Assembly (NCBI GenBank): GCA_964057225.1
Contig: OZ059900.1
Span: 2,614,501-2,678,500, forward strand
Direction of reading: 5' to 3'
DNA: 64,000 bases
Origin: Auanema rhodensis
Taxonomy: Eukaryota; Nematoda; Chromadorea; Rhabditida; Rhabditidae
Part shown: positions 1 to 10,902 of the stretch, piece after piece
How the letters are laid out: each line of letters opens with the position of its first letter
Position numbering within the stretch: position 1 is the stretch's first letter
Translations under genes and position numbers: made by a program
The notes under the pieces: generated by a model
What the model saw: the letters and a program-made list of their open reading frames with translations, nothing else
Databases searched by the model: none
What the model was told of the DNA's origin: nothing

Positions 1-17
1 ATATATTCATTTTGATC

Positions 18-62
18 AAAAAAGGTCGAAAATAGAAAGAATTTTTGAAATTTCCGAGTTTT
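18..62 (+). other. Phased A-tract module (predicted curved DNA)
   Basis: A or T tracts lie at 18-23 (AAAAAA), 29-32 (AAAA), 40-46 (AATTTTT), 48-53 (AAATTT) and 59-62 (TTTT). Their centres are about 20.5, 30.5, 41-43, 50.5 and 60.5, close to one helical turn apart. Tracts of four or more A/T phased at about 10 bp are known to bend DNA. The module recurs in nearly every monomer, so any curvature would recur every 347/348 bp. In a sub-family AAATTTCC becomes AATTTTCC (for example near 3869), which slightly shifts the fourth tract. Curvature is inferred, not calculated. Confidence 0.65.
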
Positions 63-180
63 GAGTCTAATTTGGCTAAATCGCTCATATATATGATCAA
101 AAGCATAGTTTTATTGTCTATAACAACAAAAGTCATCAATTAAACGCTAGTGATGTTTAAATACTGAATTTCGCTCAAAT

Positions 181-277
181 AGCATTACTACACTAAGTAT
201 GGTCGTTTTTATGCCTTTAACACCATATACTCACCGATTTTTGGTACAAAATCTGTAATACTTGTAAATTTTGATCA
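181..277 (+). other. Nearly invariant core of the monomer
   Basis: From AGCATTACTACACTAAG to the TGATCA at 272, this segment is almost the same in all monomers, while both flanking segments vary. The exceptions I saw are single bases. They are AGCTTTAC (27271), AGCCTTAC (56086), ATTAATAC (40122), AACACTATAT (5474), CTATAATAC (5159), CTGTGATAC (27681), CTGTTATAC (26985) and ATACCTTCAAC (27639). The core keeps the CpGs in GGTCGTTTTT and ACCGATTTTT essentially everywhere. Such a block may be a protein-binding or nucleosome-positioning element, or the preferred site of exchange; the sequence alone cannot decide. Confidence 0.7.
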
Positions 278-2789
278 TATTTGTTAAGATTCGAGAATCA
301 AACACATAATACACGAAATAAGTCTATTTTTACAAGTTTGCACTGATATTTATTCATTTTGATCAAAAAAGGTCGAAAATAGAAAGAATTTTTGAAATTT
401 CCGAGTTTTGAGTCCAATTTGGCTAAATCGCTCATATATAAGATCAAAAGCATAGTTTTATTGTCTATAACAACAAAAGTCATCAATTAAACGCTAGTGA
501 TGTTTAAATACTGAATTTCGCTCAAATAGCATTACTACACTAAGTATGGTCGTTTTTATGCCTTTAACACCATATACTCACCGATTTTTGGTACAAAATC
601 TGTAATACTCGTAAATTTTGATCATATTCGTTAAGATTTGAGAATCAAACATACAATACACAAAATCAGTCTATTTTTATGAGCTTGCACTGATATATAT
701 TCATTTTGATCAAAAAAGGTCGAAAATAGAAAGAATTTTTGAAATTTCCGAGTTTTGAGTCTAATTTGGCTAAATCGCTCATATATATGATCAGAAGCAT
801 AGGTGTATTGTCTATGACAACAAAAGTCATTAATTAAACACTAATGATGTTTAAATCACTAAATTTCGCTCTAATAGCATTACTACACTAAGTATGGTCG
901 TTTTTATGCCTTTAACACCATATACTCACCGATTTTTGGTACAAAATCTGTAATACTCGTAAATTTTGATCATATTCGTTAAGATTTGAGAATCAAACAT
1001 ACAATACACAAAATCAGTCTATTTTTATGAGCTTGCACTGATATATATTCATTTTGATCAAAAAAGGTCGAAAATAGAAAGAATTTTTGAAATTTCCGAG
1101 TTTTGAGTCTAATTTGGCTAAATCGCTCATATATATGATCAGAAGCATAGGTGTATTGTCTATGACAACAAAAGTCATTAATTAAACACTAATGATGTTT
1201 AAATCACTAAATTTCGCTCTAATAGCATTACTACACTAAGTATGGTCGTTTTTATGCCTTTAACACCATATACTAACCGATTTTTGGTACAAAATCTGTA
1301 ATACTCGTAAATTTTGATCATATTCGTTAAGATTTGAGAATCAAACACACAATACACAAAATCAGTCTATTTTTATGAGCTTGCACTGATATATATTCAT
1401 TTTGATCAAAAAAGGTCGAAAATAGAAAGAATTTTTGAAATTTCCGAGTTTTGAGTCTAATTTGGCTAAATGGCTCATATATATGATCAGAAGCATAGGT
1501 GTATTGTCTATGACAACAAAAGTCATCAATTAAACGCTAGTGATGTTTAAATACTGAATTTCGCTCAAATAGCATTACTACACTAAGTATGGTCGTTTTT
1601 ATGCCTTTAACACCATATACTCACCGATTTTTGGTACAAAATCTGTAATACTCGTAAATTTTGATCATATTCGTTAAGATTTGAGAATCAAACATACAAT
1701 ACACAAAATCAGTCTATTTTTATGAGCTTGCACTGATATATATTCATTTTGATCAAAAAAGGTCGAAAATAGAAAGAATTTTTGAAATTTCCGAGTTTTG
1801 AGTCTAATTTGGCTAAATCGCTCATATATATGATCAAAAACATAGTTTTACTGTCTATGATAACAAAAGTCTTCAAATATACACTAATAATGATTAAATC
1901 ACTGAATTTCAGTCAAATAGCATTACTACACTAAGTATGGTCGTTTTTATGCCTTTAACACCATATACTCACCGATTTTTGGTACAAAATCTGTAATACT
2001 CGTAAATTTTGATCATATTCGTTAAGATTTGAGAATCAAACACACAATACACAAAATCAGTCTATTTTTATGAGCTTGCACTGATATATATTCATTTTGA
2101 TCAAAAAAGGTCGAAAATAGAAAGAATTTTGGAAATTTCCGAGTTTTGAGTCTAATTTGGCTAAATCGCTCATATATATGATCAGAAGCATAGGTGTATT
2201 GTCTATGACAACAAAAGTCATCAATTAAACGCTAGTGATGTTTTAATACTGAATTTCGCTCAAATAGCATTACTACACTAAGTATGGTCGTTTTTATGCC
2301 TTTAACACCATATACTCACCGATTTTTGGTACAAAATCTGTAATACTCGTAAATTTTGATCATATTCGTTAAGATTTGAGAATCAAACATACAATACACA
2401 AAATCAGTCTATTTTTATGAGCTTGCACTGATATATATTCATTTTGATCAAAAAAGGTCGAAAATAGAAAGAATTTTTGAAATTTCCGAGTTTTGAGTCT
2501 AATTTGGCTAAATCGCTCATATATATGATCAAAAGCATAGTTTTACTGTCTATGATAACAAAAGTCTTCAATTATACACTAATAATGATTAAATCACTGA
2601 ATTTCAGTCAAATAGCATTACTACACTAAGTATGGTCGTTTTTATGCCTTTAACACCATATACTCACCGATTTTTGGTACAAAATCTGTAATACTTGTAA
2701 ATTTTGATCATATTTGTTAAGATTCGAGAATCAAACACATAATACACGAAATAAGTCTATTTTTACAAGTTTGCACTGATATTTATTCA

Positions 2790-5700
2790 TTTTGATCAAA
2801 AAAGGTCGAAAATAGAAAGAATTTTTGAAATTTCCGAGTTTTGAGTCTAATTTGGCTAAATCGCTCATATATATGATCAGAAGCATAGTTTTATTGTCTA
2901 TGACAACAAAAGTCATCAATTAAACGCTAGTGATGTTTAAATACTGATTTTCGCTCAAATAGCATTACTACACTAAGTATGGTCGTTTTTATGCCTTTAA
3001 CACCATATACTCACCGATTTTTGGTACAAAATCTGTAATACTCGTAAATTTTGATCATATTCGTTAAGATTTGAAAATCAAACACATAATACACGAAATA
3101 AGTCTATTTTTATGAGTTTGCACTGATATTTATTCATTTTGATCAAAAAAGGTCGAAAATAGAAAGAATTTTTGAAATTTCCGAGATTTGAGTCTAATTT
3201 GGCTAAATCGCTCATATATATGATCAGAAGCATAGTTTTATTGTCTATGACAACAAAAATCATCAATTAAACGCTAGTGATGTTTAAATACTGATTTTCG
3301 CTCAAATAGCATTACTACACTAAGTATGGTCGTTTTTATGCCTTTAACACCATATACTCACCGATTTTTGGTACAAAATCTGTAATACTCGTAAATTTTG
3401 ATCATATTCGTTAAGATTTGAGAATCAAACATACAATACACAAAATCAGTCCATTTTTATGAGCTTGCACTGATATATATTCATTTTGATCAAAAAAGGT
3501 CGAAAATAGAAAGAATTTTTGAAATTTCCGAGTTTTGAGTCTAATTTGGCTAAATCGCTCATATATATGATCAGAAGCATAGTTTTATTGTCTATGACAA
3601 CAAAAATCATCAATTAAACGCTAGTGATGTTTAAATACTGATTTTCGCTCAAATAGCATTACTACACTAAGTATGGTCGTTTTTATGCCTTTAACACCAT
3701 ATACTCACCGATTTTTGGTACAAAATCTGTAATACTCGTAAAATTTGATCATATTTGTTAAGATTTGAGAATCAAACACACAATACACAAAATCAGTCTA
3801 TTTTTATGAGTTTACACTGATATATATTCATTTTCATCAAAAAAGGTCGAAAATAGAAAGAATTTTTGAATTTTCCGAGTTTTGAGTCGAATTGGGCTAA
3901 ATCGCTCATATATATGATCAAAAGCATAGTTTTACTGTCTATGATAACAAAAGTCTTCAAATATACACTAATAATGATTAAATCACTGAATTTCACTCAA
4001 ATAGCATTACTACACTAAGTATGGTCGTTTTTATGCCTTTAACACCATATACTCACCGATTTTTGGTACAAAATCTGTAATACTTGTAAATTTTGATCAT
4101 ATTTGTTAAGATTCGAGAATCAAACACATAATACACAAAATAAGTCTATTTTTTTTGAGAATCAAACATACAATACACAAAATCAGTCTATTTTTATGAG
4201 CTTGCACTGATATATATTCATTTTGATCAAAAAAGGTCGAAAATAGAAAGAATTTTTGAAATTTCCGAGTTTTGAGTCTAATTTGGCTAAATCGCTCATA
4301 TATATGATCAGAAGCATAGTTTTATTGTCTATGACAACAAAAATCATCAATTAAACGCTAGTGATGTTTAAATACTGATTTTCGCTCAAATAGCATTACT
4401 ACACTAAGTATGGTCGTTTTTATGCCTTTAACACCATATACTCACCGATTTTTGGTACAAAATCTGTAATACTCGTAAAATTTGATCATATTTGTTAAGA
4501 TTTGAGAATCAAACACACAATACACAAAATCAGTCTATTTTTATGAGTTTACACTGATATATATTCATTTTCATCAAAAAAGGTCGAAAATAGAAAGAAT
4601 TTTTGAATTTTCCGAGTTTTGAGTCAAATTGGGCTAAATCGCTCATATATATGATCAAAAGCATAGTTTTACTGTCTATGATAACAAAAGTCTTCAAATA
4701 TACACTAATAATGATTAAATCACTGAATTTCACTCAAATAGCATTACTACACTAAGTATGGTCGTTTTTATGCCTTTAACACCATATACTCACCGATTTT
4801 TGGTACAAAATCTGTAATACTTGTAAATTTTGATCATATTTGTTAAGATTCGAGAATCAAACACATAATACACAAAATAAGTCTATTTTTACAAGTTTGC
4901 ACTGATATTTATTCATTTTGATCAAAAAAGGTCGAAAATAGAAAGAATTTTTGAAATTTCCGAGTTTTGAGTCCAATTTGGCTAAATCGCTCATATATAT
5001 GATCAAAAGCATAGTTTTATTGTCTATAACAACAAAAGTCATCAATTAAACGCTAGTGATGTTTAAATACTGAATTTCGCTCAAATAGCATTACTACACT
5101 AAGTATGGTCGTTTTTATGCCTTTAACACCATATACTCACCGATTTTTGGTACAAAATCTATAATACTCGTAAATTTTGATCATATTCGTTAAGATTTGA
5201 GAATCAAACATACAATACACAAAATCAGTCTATTTTTATGAGCTTGCACTGATATATATTCATTTTGATCAAAAAAGGTCGAAAATAGAAAGAATTTTTG
5301 AAATTTCCGAGTTTTGAGTCTAATTTGGCTAAATCGCTCATATATATGATCAAAAGCATAGTTTTATTGTCTATGACAACAAAAGTCATCAATTAAACGC
5401 TAGTGATGTTTAAATACTGAATTTCGCTCAAATAGCATTACTACACTAAGTATGGTCGTTTTTATGCCTTTAACACTATATACTCACCGATTTTTGGTAC
5501 AAAATCTGTAATACTCGTAAATTTTGATCATATTCGTTAAGATTTGAGAATCAAACATACAATACACAAAATCAGTCTATTTTTATGAGCTTGCACTGAT
5601 ATATATTCATTTTGATCAAAAAAGGTCGAAAATTGAAAGAATTTTTGAAATTTCCGAGTTTTGAGTCTAATTTGGCTAAATCGCTCATATATATGATCAG

Positions 5701-5890
5701 AAGCATAGTTTTATTGTCTATGACAACAAAAGTCATCAATTAAACGCTAGTGATGTTTAAATACTGATTTTCGCTCAAATAGCATTACTACACTAAGTAT
5801 GGTCGTTTTTATGCCTTTAACACCATATACTCACCGATTTTTGGTACAAAATCTGTAATACTCGTAAATTTTGATCATATTCGTTAAGAT
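2790..5890 (+). repeat. 3.1-kb block, copy 1 of 3 (with 10903 and 19710)
   Basis: Matches the blocks at about 10903-14003 (offset 8113) and 19710-22810 (offset a further 8807), including the 42-bp insert at 4115 and the AACACTATAT variant at 5474. Copy-specific changes are few: AGTCCATTTTT at 3450, CCGAGATTTGAG at 3182 and CTATAATAC at 5159. The left edge is set where ACAAGTTTG monomers give way to matching sequence. The right edge is set where TTGAAAATCAAACACAT at about 5893 departs from the other copies. Edges are good to about 100 bp. Confidence 0.7.
4115..4156 (+). repeat. 42-bp partial duplication, copy 1
   Basis: GAGAATCAAAC occurs twice 42 bp apart (4115 and 4157). The first copy is followed by AGTCTATTTTT and then, in an eight-T run, by the second copy, lengthening the monomer to 389/390 bp. 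Eight T equals the five T of CTATTTTT plus the three T of GATTTGAG, which fits a single staggered exchange between two V2 segments. The left member carries the V2 state CACATAATACAC and the right member CATACAATACAC, so two different monomer types were joined. Confidence 0.85.
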
Positions 5891-6020
5891 TTGAAAATCA
5901 AACACATAATACACGAAATCAGTCTATTTTTATGAGCTTGCACTGATATATATTCATTTTGATCAAAAAAGGTCGAAAATAGAAAGAATTTTGGAAATTT
6001 CCGAGTTTTGAGTCTAATTT
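4632..6020 (+). repeat. 1389-bp (4-monomer) HOR unit, copy 1
   Basis: Tandem with 6021-7409. The two differ at AAAATTGAAAG (about 5631, against AAAATAGAAAG) and at the end of the unit, where TTTTGGAAAT (about 5991) is TTTTTGAAAT in the next copy. The match runs on about 240 bp past 7409 until the 42-bp insert at 7630. The same internal order also appears from about 8372 to 9435. Confidence 0.75.
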
Positions 6021-7409
6021 GGCTAAATCGCTCATATATATGATCAAAAGCATAGTTTTACTGTCTATGATAACAAAAGTCTTCAAATATACACTAATAA
6101 TGATTAAATCACTGAATTTCACTCAAATAGCATTACTACACTAAGTATGGTCGTTTTTATGCCTTTAACACCATATACTCACCGATTTTTGGTACAAAAT
6201 CTGTAATACTTGTAAATTTTGATCATATTTGTTAAGATTCGAGAATCAAACACATAATACACAAAATAAGTCTATTTTTACAAGTTTGCACTGATATTTA
6301 TTCATTTTGATCAAAAAAGGTCGAAAATAGAAAGAATTTTTGAAATTTCCGAGTTTTGAGTCCAATTTGGCTAAATCGCTCATATATATGATCAAAAGCA
6401 TAGTTTTATTGTCTATAACAACAAAAGTCATCAATTAAACGCTAGTGATGTTTAAATACTGAATTTCGCTCAAATAGCATTACTACACTAAGTATGGTCG
6501 TTTTTATGCCTTTAACACCATATACTCACCGATTTTTGGTACAAAATCTATAATACTCGTAAATTTTGATCATATTCGTTAAGATTTGAGAATCAAACAT
6601 ACAATACACAAAATCAGTCTATTTTTATGAGCTTGCACTGATATATATTCATTTTGATCAAAAAAGGTCGAAAATAGAAAGAATTTTTGAAATTTCCGAG
6701 TTTTGAGTCTAATTTGGCTAAATCGCTCATATATATGATCAAAAGCATAGTTTTATTGTCTATGACAACAAAAGTCATCAATTAAACGCTAGTGATGTTT
6801 AAATACTGAATTTCGCTCAAATAGCATTACTACACTAAGTATGGTCGTTTTTATGCCTTTAACACTATATACTCACCGATTTTTGGTACAAAATCTGTAA
6901 TACTCGTAAATTTTGATCATATTCGTTAAGATTTGAGAATCAAACATACAATACACAAAATCAGTCTATTTTTATGAGCTTGCACTGATATATATTCATT
7001 TTGATCAAAAAAGGTCGAAAATAGAAAGAATTTTTGAAATTTCCGAGTTTTGAGTCTAATTTGGCTAAATCGCTCATATATATGATCAGAAGCATAGTTT
7101 TATTGTCTATGACAACAAAAGTCATCAATTAAACGCTAGTGATGTTTAAATACTGATTTTCGCTCAAATAGCATTACTACACTAAGTATGGTCGTTTTTA
7201 TGCCTTTAACACCATATACTCACCGATTTTTGGTACAAAATCTGTAATACTCGTAAATTTTGATCATATTCGTTAAGATTTGAAAATCAAACACATAATA
7301 CACGAAATCAGTCTATTTTTATGAGCTTGCACTGATATATATTCATTTTGATCAAAAAAGGTCGAAAATAGAAAGAATTTTTGAAATTTCCGAGTTTTGA
7401 GTCTAATTT
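6021..7409 (+). repeat. 1389-bp (4-monomer) HOR unit, copy 2
   Basis: Second tandem copy of the unit at 4632-6020, containing the same markers: CTATAATAC at about 6548, AACACTATAT at about 6863 and TTGAAAATCAAACACAT at about 7281. Confidence 0.75.
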
Positions 7410-7629
7410 GGCTAAATCGCTCATATATATGATCAAAAGCATAGTTTTACTGTCTATGATAACAAAAGTCTTCAAATATACACTAATAATGATTAAATCA
7501 CTGAATTTCACTCAAATAGCATTACTACACTAAGTATGGTCGTTTTTATGCCTTTAACACCATATACTCACCGATTTTTGGTACAAAATCTGTAATACTT
7601 GTAAATTTTGATCATATTTGTTAAGATTC

Positions 7630-7671
7630 GAGAATCAAACACATAATACACAAAATAAGTCTATTTTTTTT
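7630..7671 (+). repeat. 42-bp partial duplication, copy 2
   Basis: Same junction as at 4115 (CTA followed by eight T, then GAGAATC), with the same left and right V2 states. Confidence 0.85.
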
Positions 7672-10102
7672 GAGAATCAAACATACAATACACAAAATCA
7701 GTCTATTTTTATGAGCTTGCACTGATATATATTCATTTTGATCAAAAAAGGTCGAAAATAGAAAGAATTTTTGAAATTTCCGAGTTTTGAGTCTAATTTG
7801 GCTAAATCGCTCATATATATGATCAGAAGCATAGTTTTATTGTCTATGACAACAAAAATCATCAATTAAACGCTAGTGATGTTTAAATACTGATTTTCGC
7901 TCAAATAGCATTACTACACTAAGTATGGTCGTTTTTATGCCTTTAACACCATATACTCACCGATTTTTGGTACAAAATCTGTAATACTCGTAAAATTTGA
8001 TCATATTTGTTAAGATTTGAGAATCAAACACACAATACACAAAATCAGTCTATTTTTATGAGTTTACACTGATATATATTCATTTTCATCAAAAAAGGTC
8101 GAAAATAGAAAGAATTTTTGAATTTTCCGAGTTTTGAGTCGAATTGGGCTAAATCGCTCATATATATGATCAAAAGCATAGTTTTACTGTCTATGATAAC
8201 AAAAGTCTTCAAATATACACTAATAATGATTAAATCACTGAATTTCACTCAAATAGCATTACTACACTAAGTATGGTCGTTTTTATGCCTTTAAAACCAT
8301 ATACTCACCGATTTTTGGTACAAAATCTGTAATACTTGTAAATTTTGATCATATTTGTTAAGATTCGAGAATCAAACACATAATACACAAAATAAGTCTA
8401 TTTTTACAAGTTTGCACTGATATTTATTCATTTTGATCAAAAAAGGTCGAAAATAGAAAGAATTTTTGAAATTTCCGAGTTTTGAGTCCAATTTGGCTAA
8501 ATCGCTCATATATATGATCAAAAGCATAGTTTTATTGTCTATAACAACAAAAGTCATCAATTAAACGCTAGTGATGTTTAAATACTGAATTTCGCTCAAA
8601 TAGCATTACTACACTAAGTATGGTCGTTTTTATGCCTTTAACACCATATACTCACCGATTTTTGGTACAAAATCTATAATACTCGTAAATTTTGATCATA
8701 TTCGTTAAGATTTGAGAATCAAACATACAATACACAAAATCAGTCTATTTTTATGAGCTTGCACTGATATATATTCATTTTGATCAAAAAAGGTCGAAAA
8801 TAGAAAGAATTTTTGAAATTTCCGAGTTTTGAGTCTAATTTGGCTAAATCGCTCATATATATGATCAAAAGCATAGTTTTATTGTCTATTACAACAAAAG
8901 TCATCAATTAAACGCTAGTGATGTTTAAATACTGAATTTCGCTCAAATAGCATTACTACACTAAGTATGGTCGTTTTTATGCCTTTAACACTATATACTC
9001 ACCGATTTTTGGTACAAAATCTGTAATACTCGTAAATTTTGATCATATTCGTTAAGATTTGAGAATCAAACATACAATACACAAAATCAGTCTATTTTTA
9101 TGAGCTTGCACTGATATATATTCATTTTGATCAAAAAAGGTCGAAAATAGAAAGAATTTTTGAAATTTCCGAGTTTTGAGTCTAATTTGGCTAAATCGCT
9201 CATATATATGATCAGAAGCATAGTTTTATTGTCTATGACAACAAAAGTCATCAATTAAACGCTAGTGATGTTTAAATACTGATTTTCGCTCAAATAGCAT
9301 TACTACACTAAGTATGGTCGTTTTTATGCCTTTAACACCATATACTCACCGATTTTTGGTACAAAATCTGTAATACTCGTAAATTTTGATCATATTCGTT
9401 AAGATTTGAAAATCAAACACATAATACACGAAATCAGTCTATTTTTATGAGCTTGCACTGATATATATTCATTTTGATCAAAAAAGGTCGAAAATAGAAA
9501 GAATTTTTGAAATTTCCGAGTTTTGAGTCTAATTTGGCTAAATCGCTCATATATATGATCAGAAGCATAGTTTTATTGTCTATGACAACAAAAATCATCA
9601 ATTAAACGCTAGTGATGTTTAAATACTGATTTTCGCTCAAATAGCATTACTACACTAAGTATGGTCGTTTTTATGCCTTTAACACCATATACTCACCGAT
9701 TTTTGGTACAAAATCTGTAATACTCGTAAAATTTGATCATATTTGTTAAGATTTGAGAATCAAACACACAATACACAAAATCAGTCTATTTTTATGAGTT
9801 TACACTGATATATATTCATTTTCATCAAAAAAGGTCGAAAATAGAAAGAATTTTTGAATTTTCCGAGTTTTGAGTCTAATTTGGCTAAATCGCTCATATA
9901 TATGATCAAAAGCATAGTTTTACTGTCTATGATAACAAAAGTCTTCAAATATACACTAATAATGATTAAATCACTGAATTTCACTCAAATAGCATTACTA
10001 CACTAAGTATGGTCGTTTTTATGCCTTTAACACCATATACTCACCGATTTTTGGTACAAAATCTGTAATACTTGTAAATTTTGATCATATTTGTTAAGAT
10101 TC

Positions 10103-10144
10103 GAGAATCAAACACATAATACACAAAATAAGTCTATTTTTTTT
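10103..10144 (+). repeat. 42-bp partial duplication, copy 3
   Basis: Same eight-T junction. Downstream, this monomer carries the GTCCAATTTGG and CTATAACAAC markers instead of the usual GTCTAATTTGG, so the insert has been joined to a different V1 context by a later exchange. Confidence 0.85.
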
Positions 10145-10902
10145 GAGAATCAAACATACAATACACAAAATCAGTCTATTTTTATGAGCTTGCACTGATA
10201 TATATTCATTTTGATCAAAAAAGGTCGAAAATAGAAAGAATTTTTGAAATTTCCGAGTTTTGAGTCCAATTTGGCTAAATCGCTCATATATATGATCAAA
10301 AGCATAGTTTTATTGTCTATAACAACAAAAGTCATCAATTAAACGCTAGTGATGTTTAAATACTGAATTTCGCTCAAATAGCATTACTACACTAAGTATG
10401 GTCGTTTTTATGCCTTTAACACCATATACTCACCGATTTTTGGTACAAAATCTATAATACTCGTAAATTTTGATCATATTCGTTAAGATTTGAGAATCAA
10501 ACATACAATACACAAAATCAGTCTATTTTTATGAGCTTGCACTGATATATATTCATTTTGATCAAAAAAGGTCGAAAATAGAAAGAATTTTTGAAATTTC
10601 CGAGTTTTGAGTCTAATTTGGCTAAATCGCTCATATATATGATCAAAAGCATAGTTTTATTGTCTATGACAACAAAAGTCATCAATTAAACGCTAGTGAT
10701 GTTTAAATACTGAATTTCGCTCAAATAGCATTACTACACTAAGTATGGTCGTTTTTATGCCTTTAACACTATATACTCACCGATTTTTGGTACAAAATCT
10801 GTAATACTCGTAAATTTTGATCATATTCGTTAAGATTTGAGAATCAAACATACAATACACAAAATCAGTCTATTTTTATGAGCTTGCACTGATATATATT
10901 CA

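Larger units (their letters stand above)
13..359 (+). repeat. Representative monomer (347-bp form) with module map
   Basis: Phased from the TGATCA at 13, the monomer divides into an A-tract module (13 to about 80), variable segment V1 (about 81-180), a nearly invariant core (about 181-277) and variable segment V2 (about 278-359). TGATCA (a BclI site, containing GATC) occurs at 13, 94 and 272 and again at 360, spacing 81, 178 and 88 bp. A 10-bp palindrome, CATATATATG, lies at 86-95 just before V1. V1 exists in three main haplotypes. One reads AGTTTTATTG with ACGCTAG, as here. A second reads AGGTGTATTG with ACACTAATG. A third reads AGTTTTACTG with ACACTAATAATG. V2 differs mainly in CG/TG/CA states and in GAGCTTG, GAGTTTG, ACAAGTTTG or GAGTTTACAC endings. 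The phase is arbitrary. Confidence 0.9.
1..2790 (+). repeat. Domain A: GT-type HOR segment
   Basis: About eight monomers dominated by the V1 haplotype AGGTGTATTG (from about 800, 1150, 1495 and 2190), mixed with AGTTTTACTG copies (about 1845 and 2535). The order and private variants match domains D and E rather than the neighbouring domain B. GATGTTTTAATACTG at about 2236 followed by CTTCAATTATACAC at 2566 recurs as the same pair at about 46000 and 46326, and again at about 48430 and 48758. The monomer at about 298-486 has CATATATAAGATC, losing the second TGATCA, as do those near 28560, 35510, 40025 and 42805. The left end is cut by the window. Confidence 0.75.

Noticed and set aside
86-95. 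CATATATATG palindrome as a TATA box or replication origin
   Set aside because: It occurs in nearly every monomer as part of AT-rich sequence and has no accompanying promoter or origin motif that I can support.
280-300. CENP-B box in TTCGTTAAGATTCGAG
   Set aside because: The required spacing TTCG-N4-A-N2-CGGG is not met: the A and the CGGG are missing in every variant I read.
288-300. Pol III B box (GGTTCGANTCC-like) in GATTCGAGAATC
   Set aside because: Only the central TTCGA fits; the flanking G and the final TCC do not, there is no A box at the right distance, and no tRNA-like fold.
4115-4156. 42-bp insert as a mobile element or integration site
   Set aside because: The inserted bases are simply another stretch of V2 (GAGAATCAAAC to CTATTTTT), so it is a partial duplication by unequal exchange.
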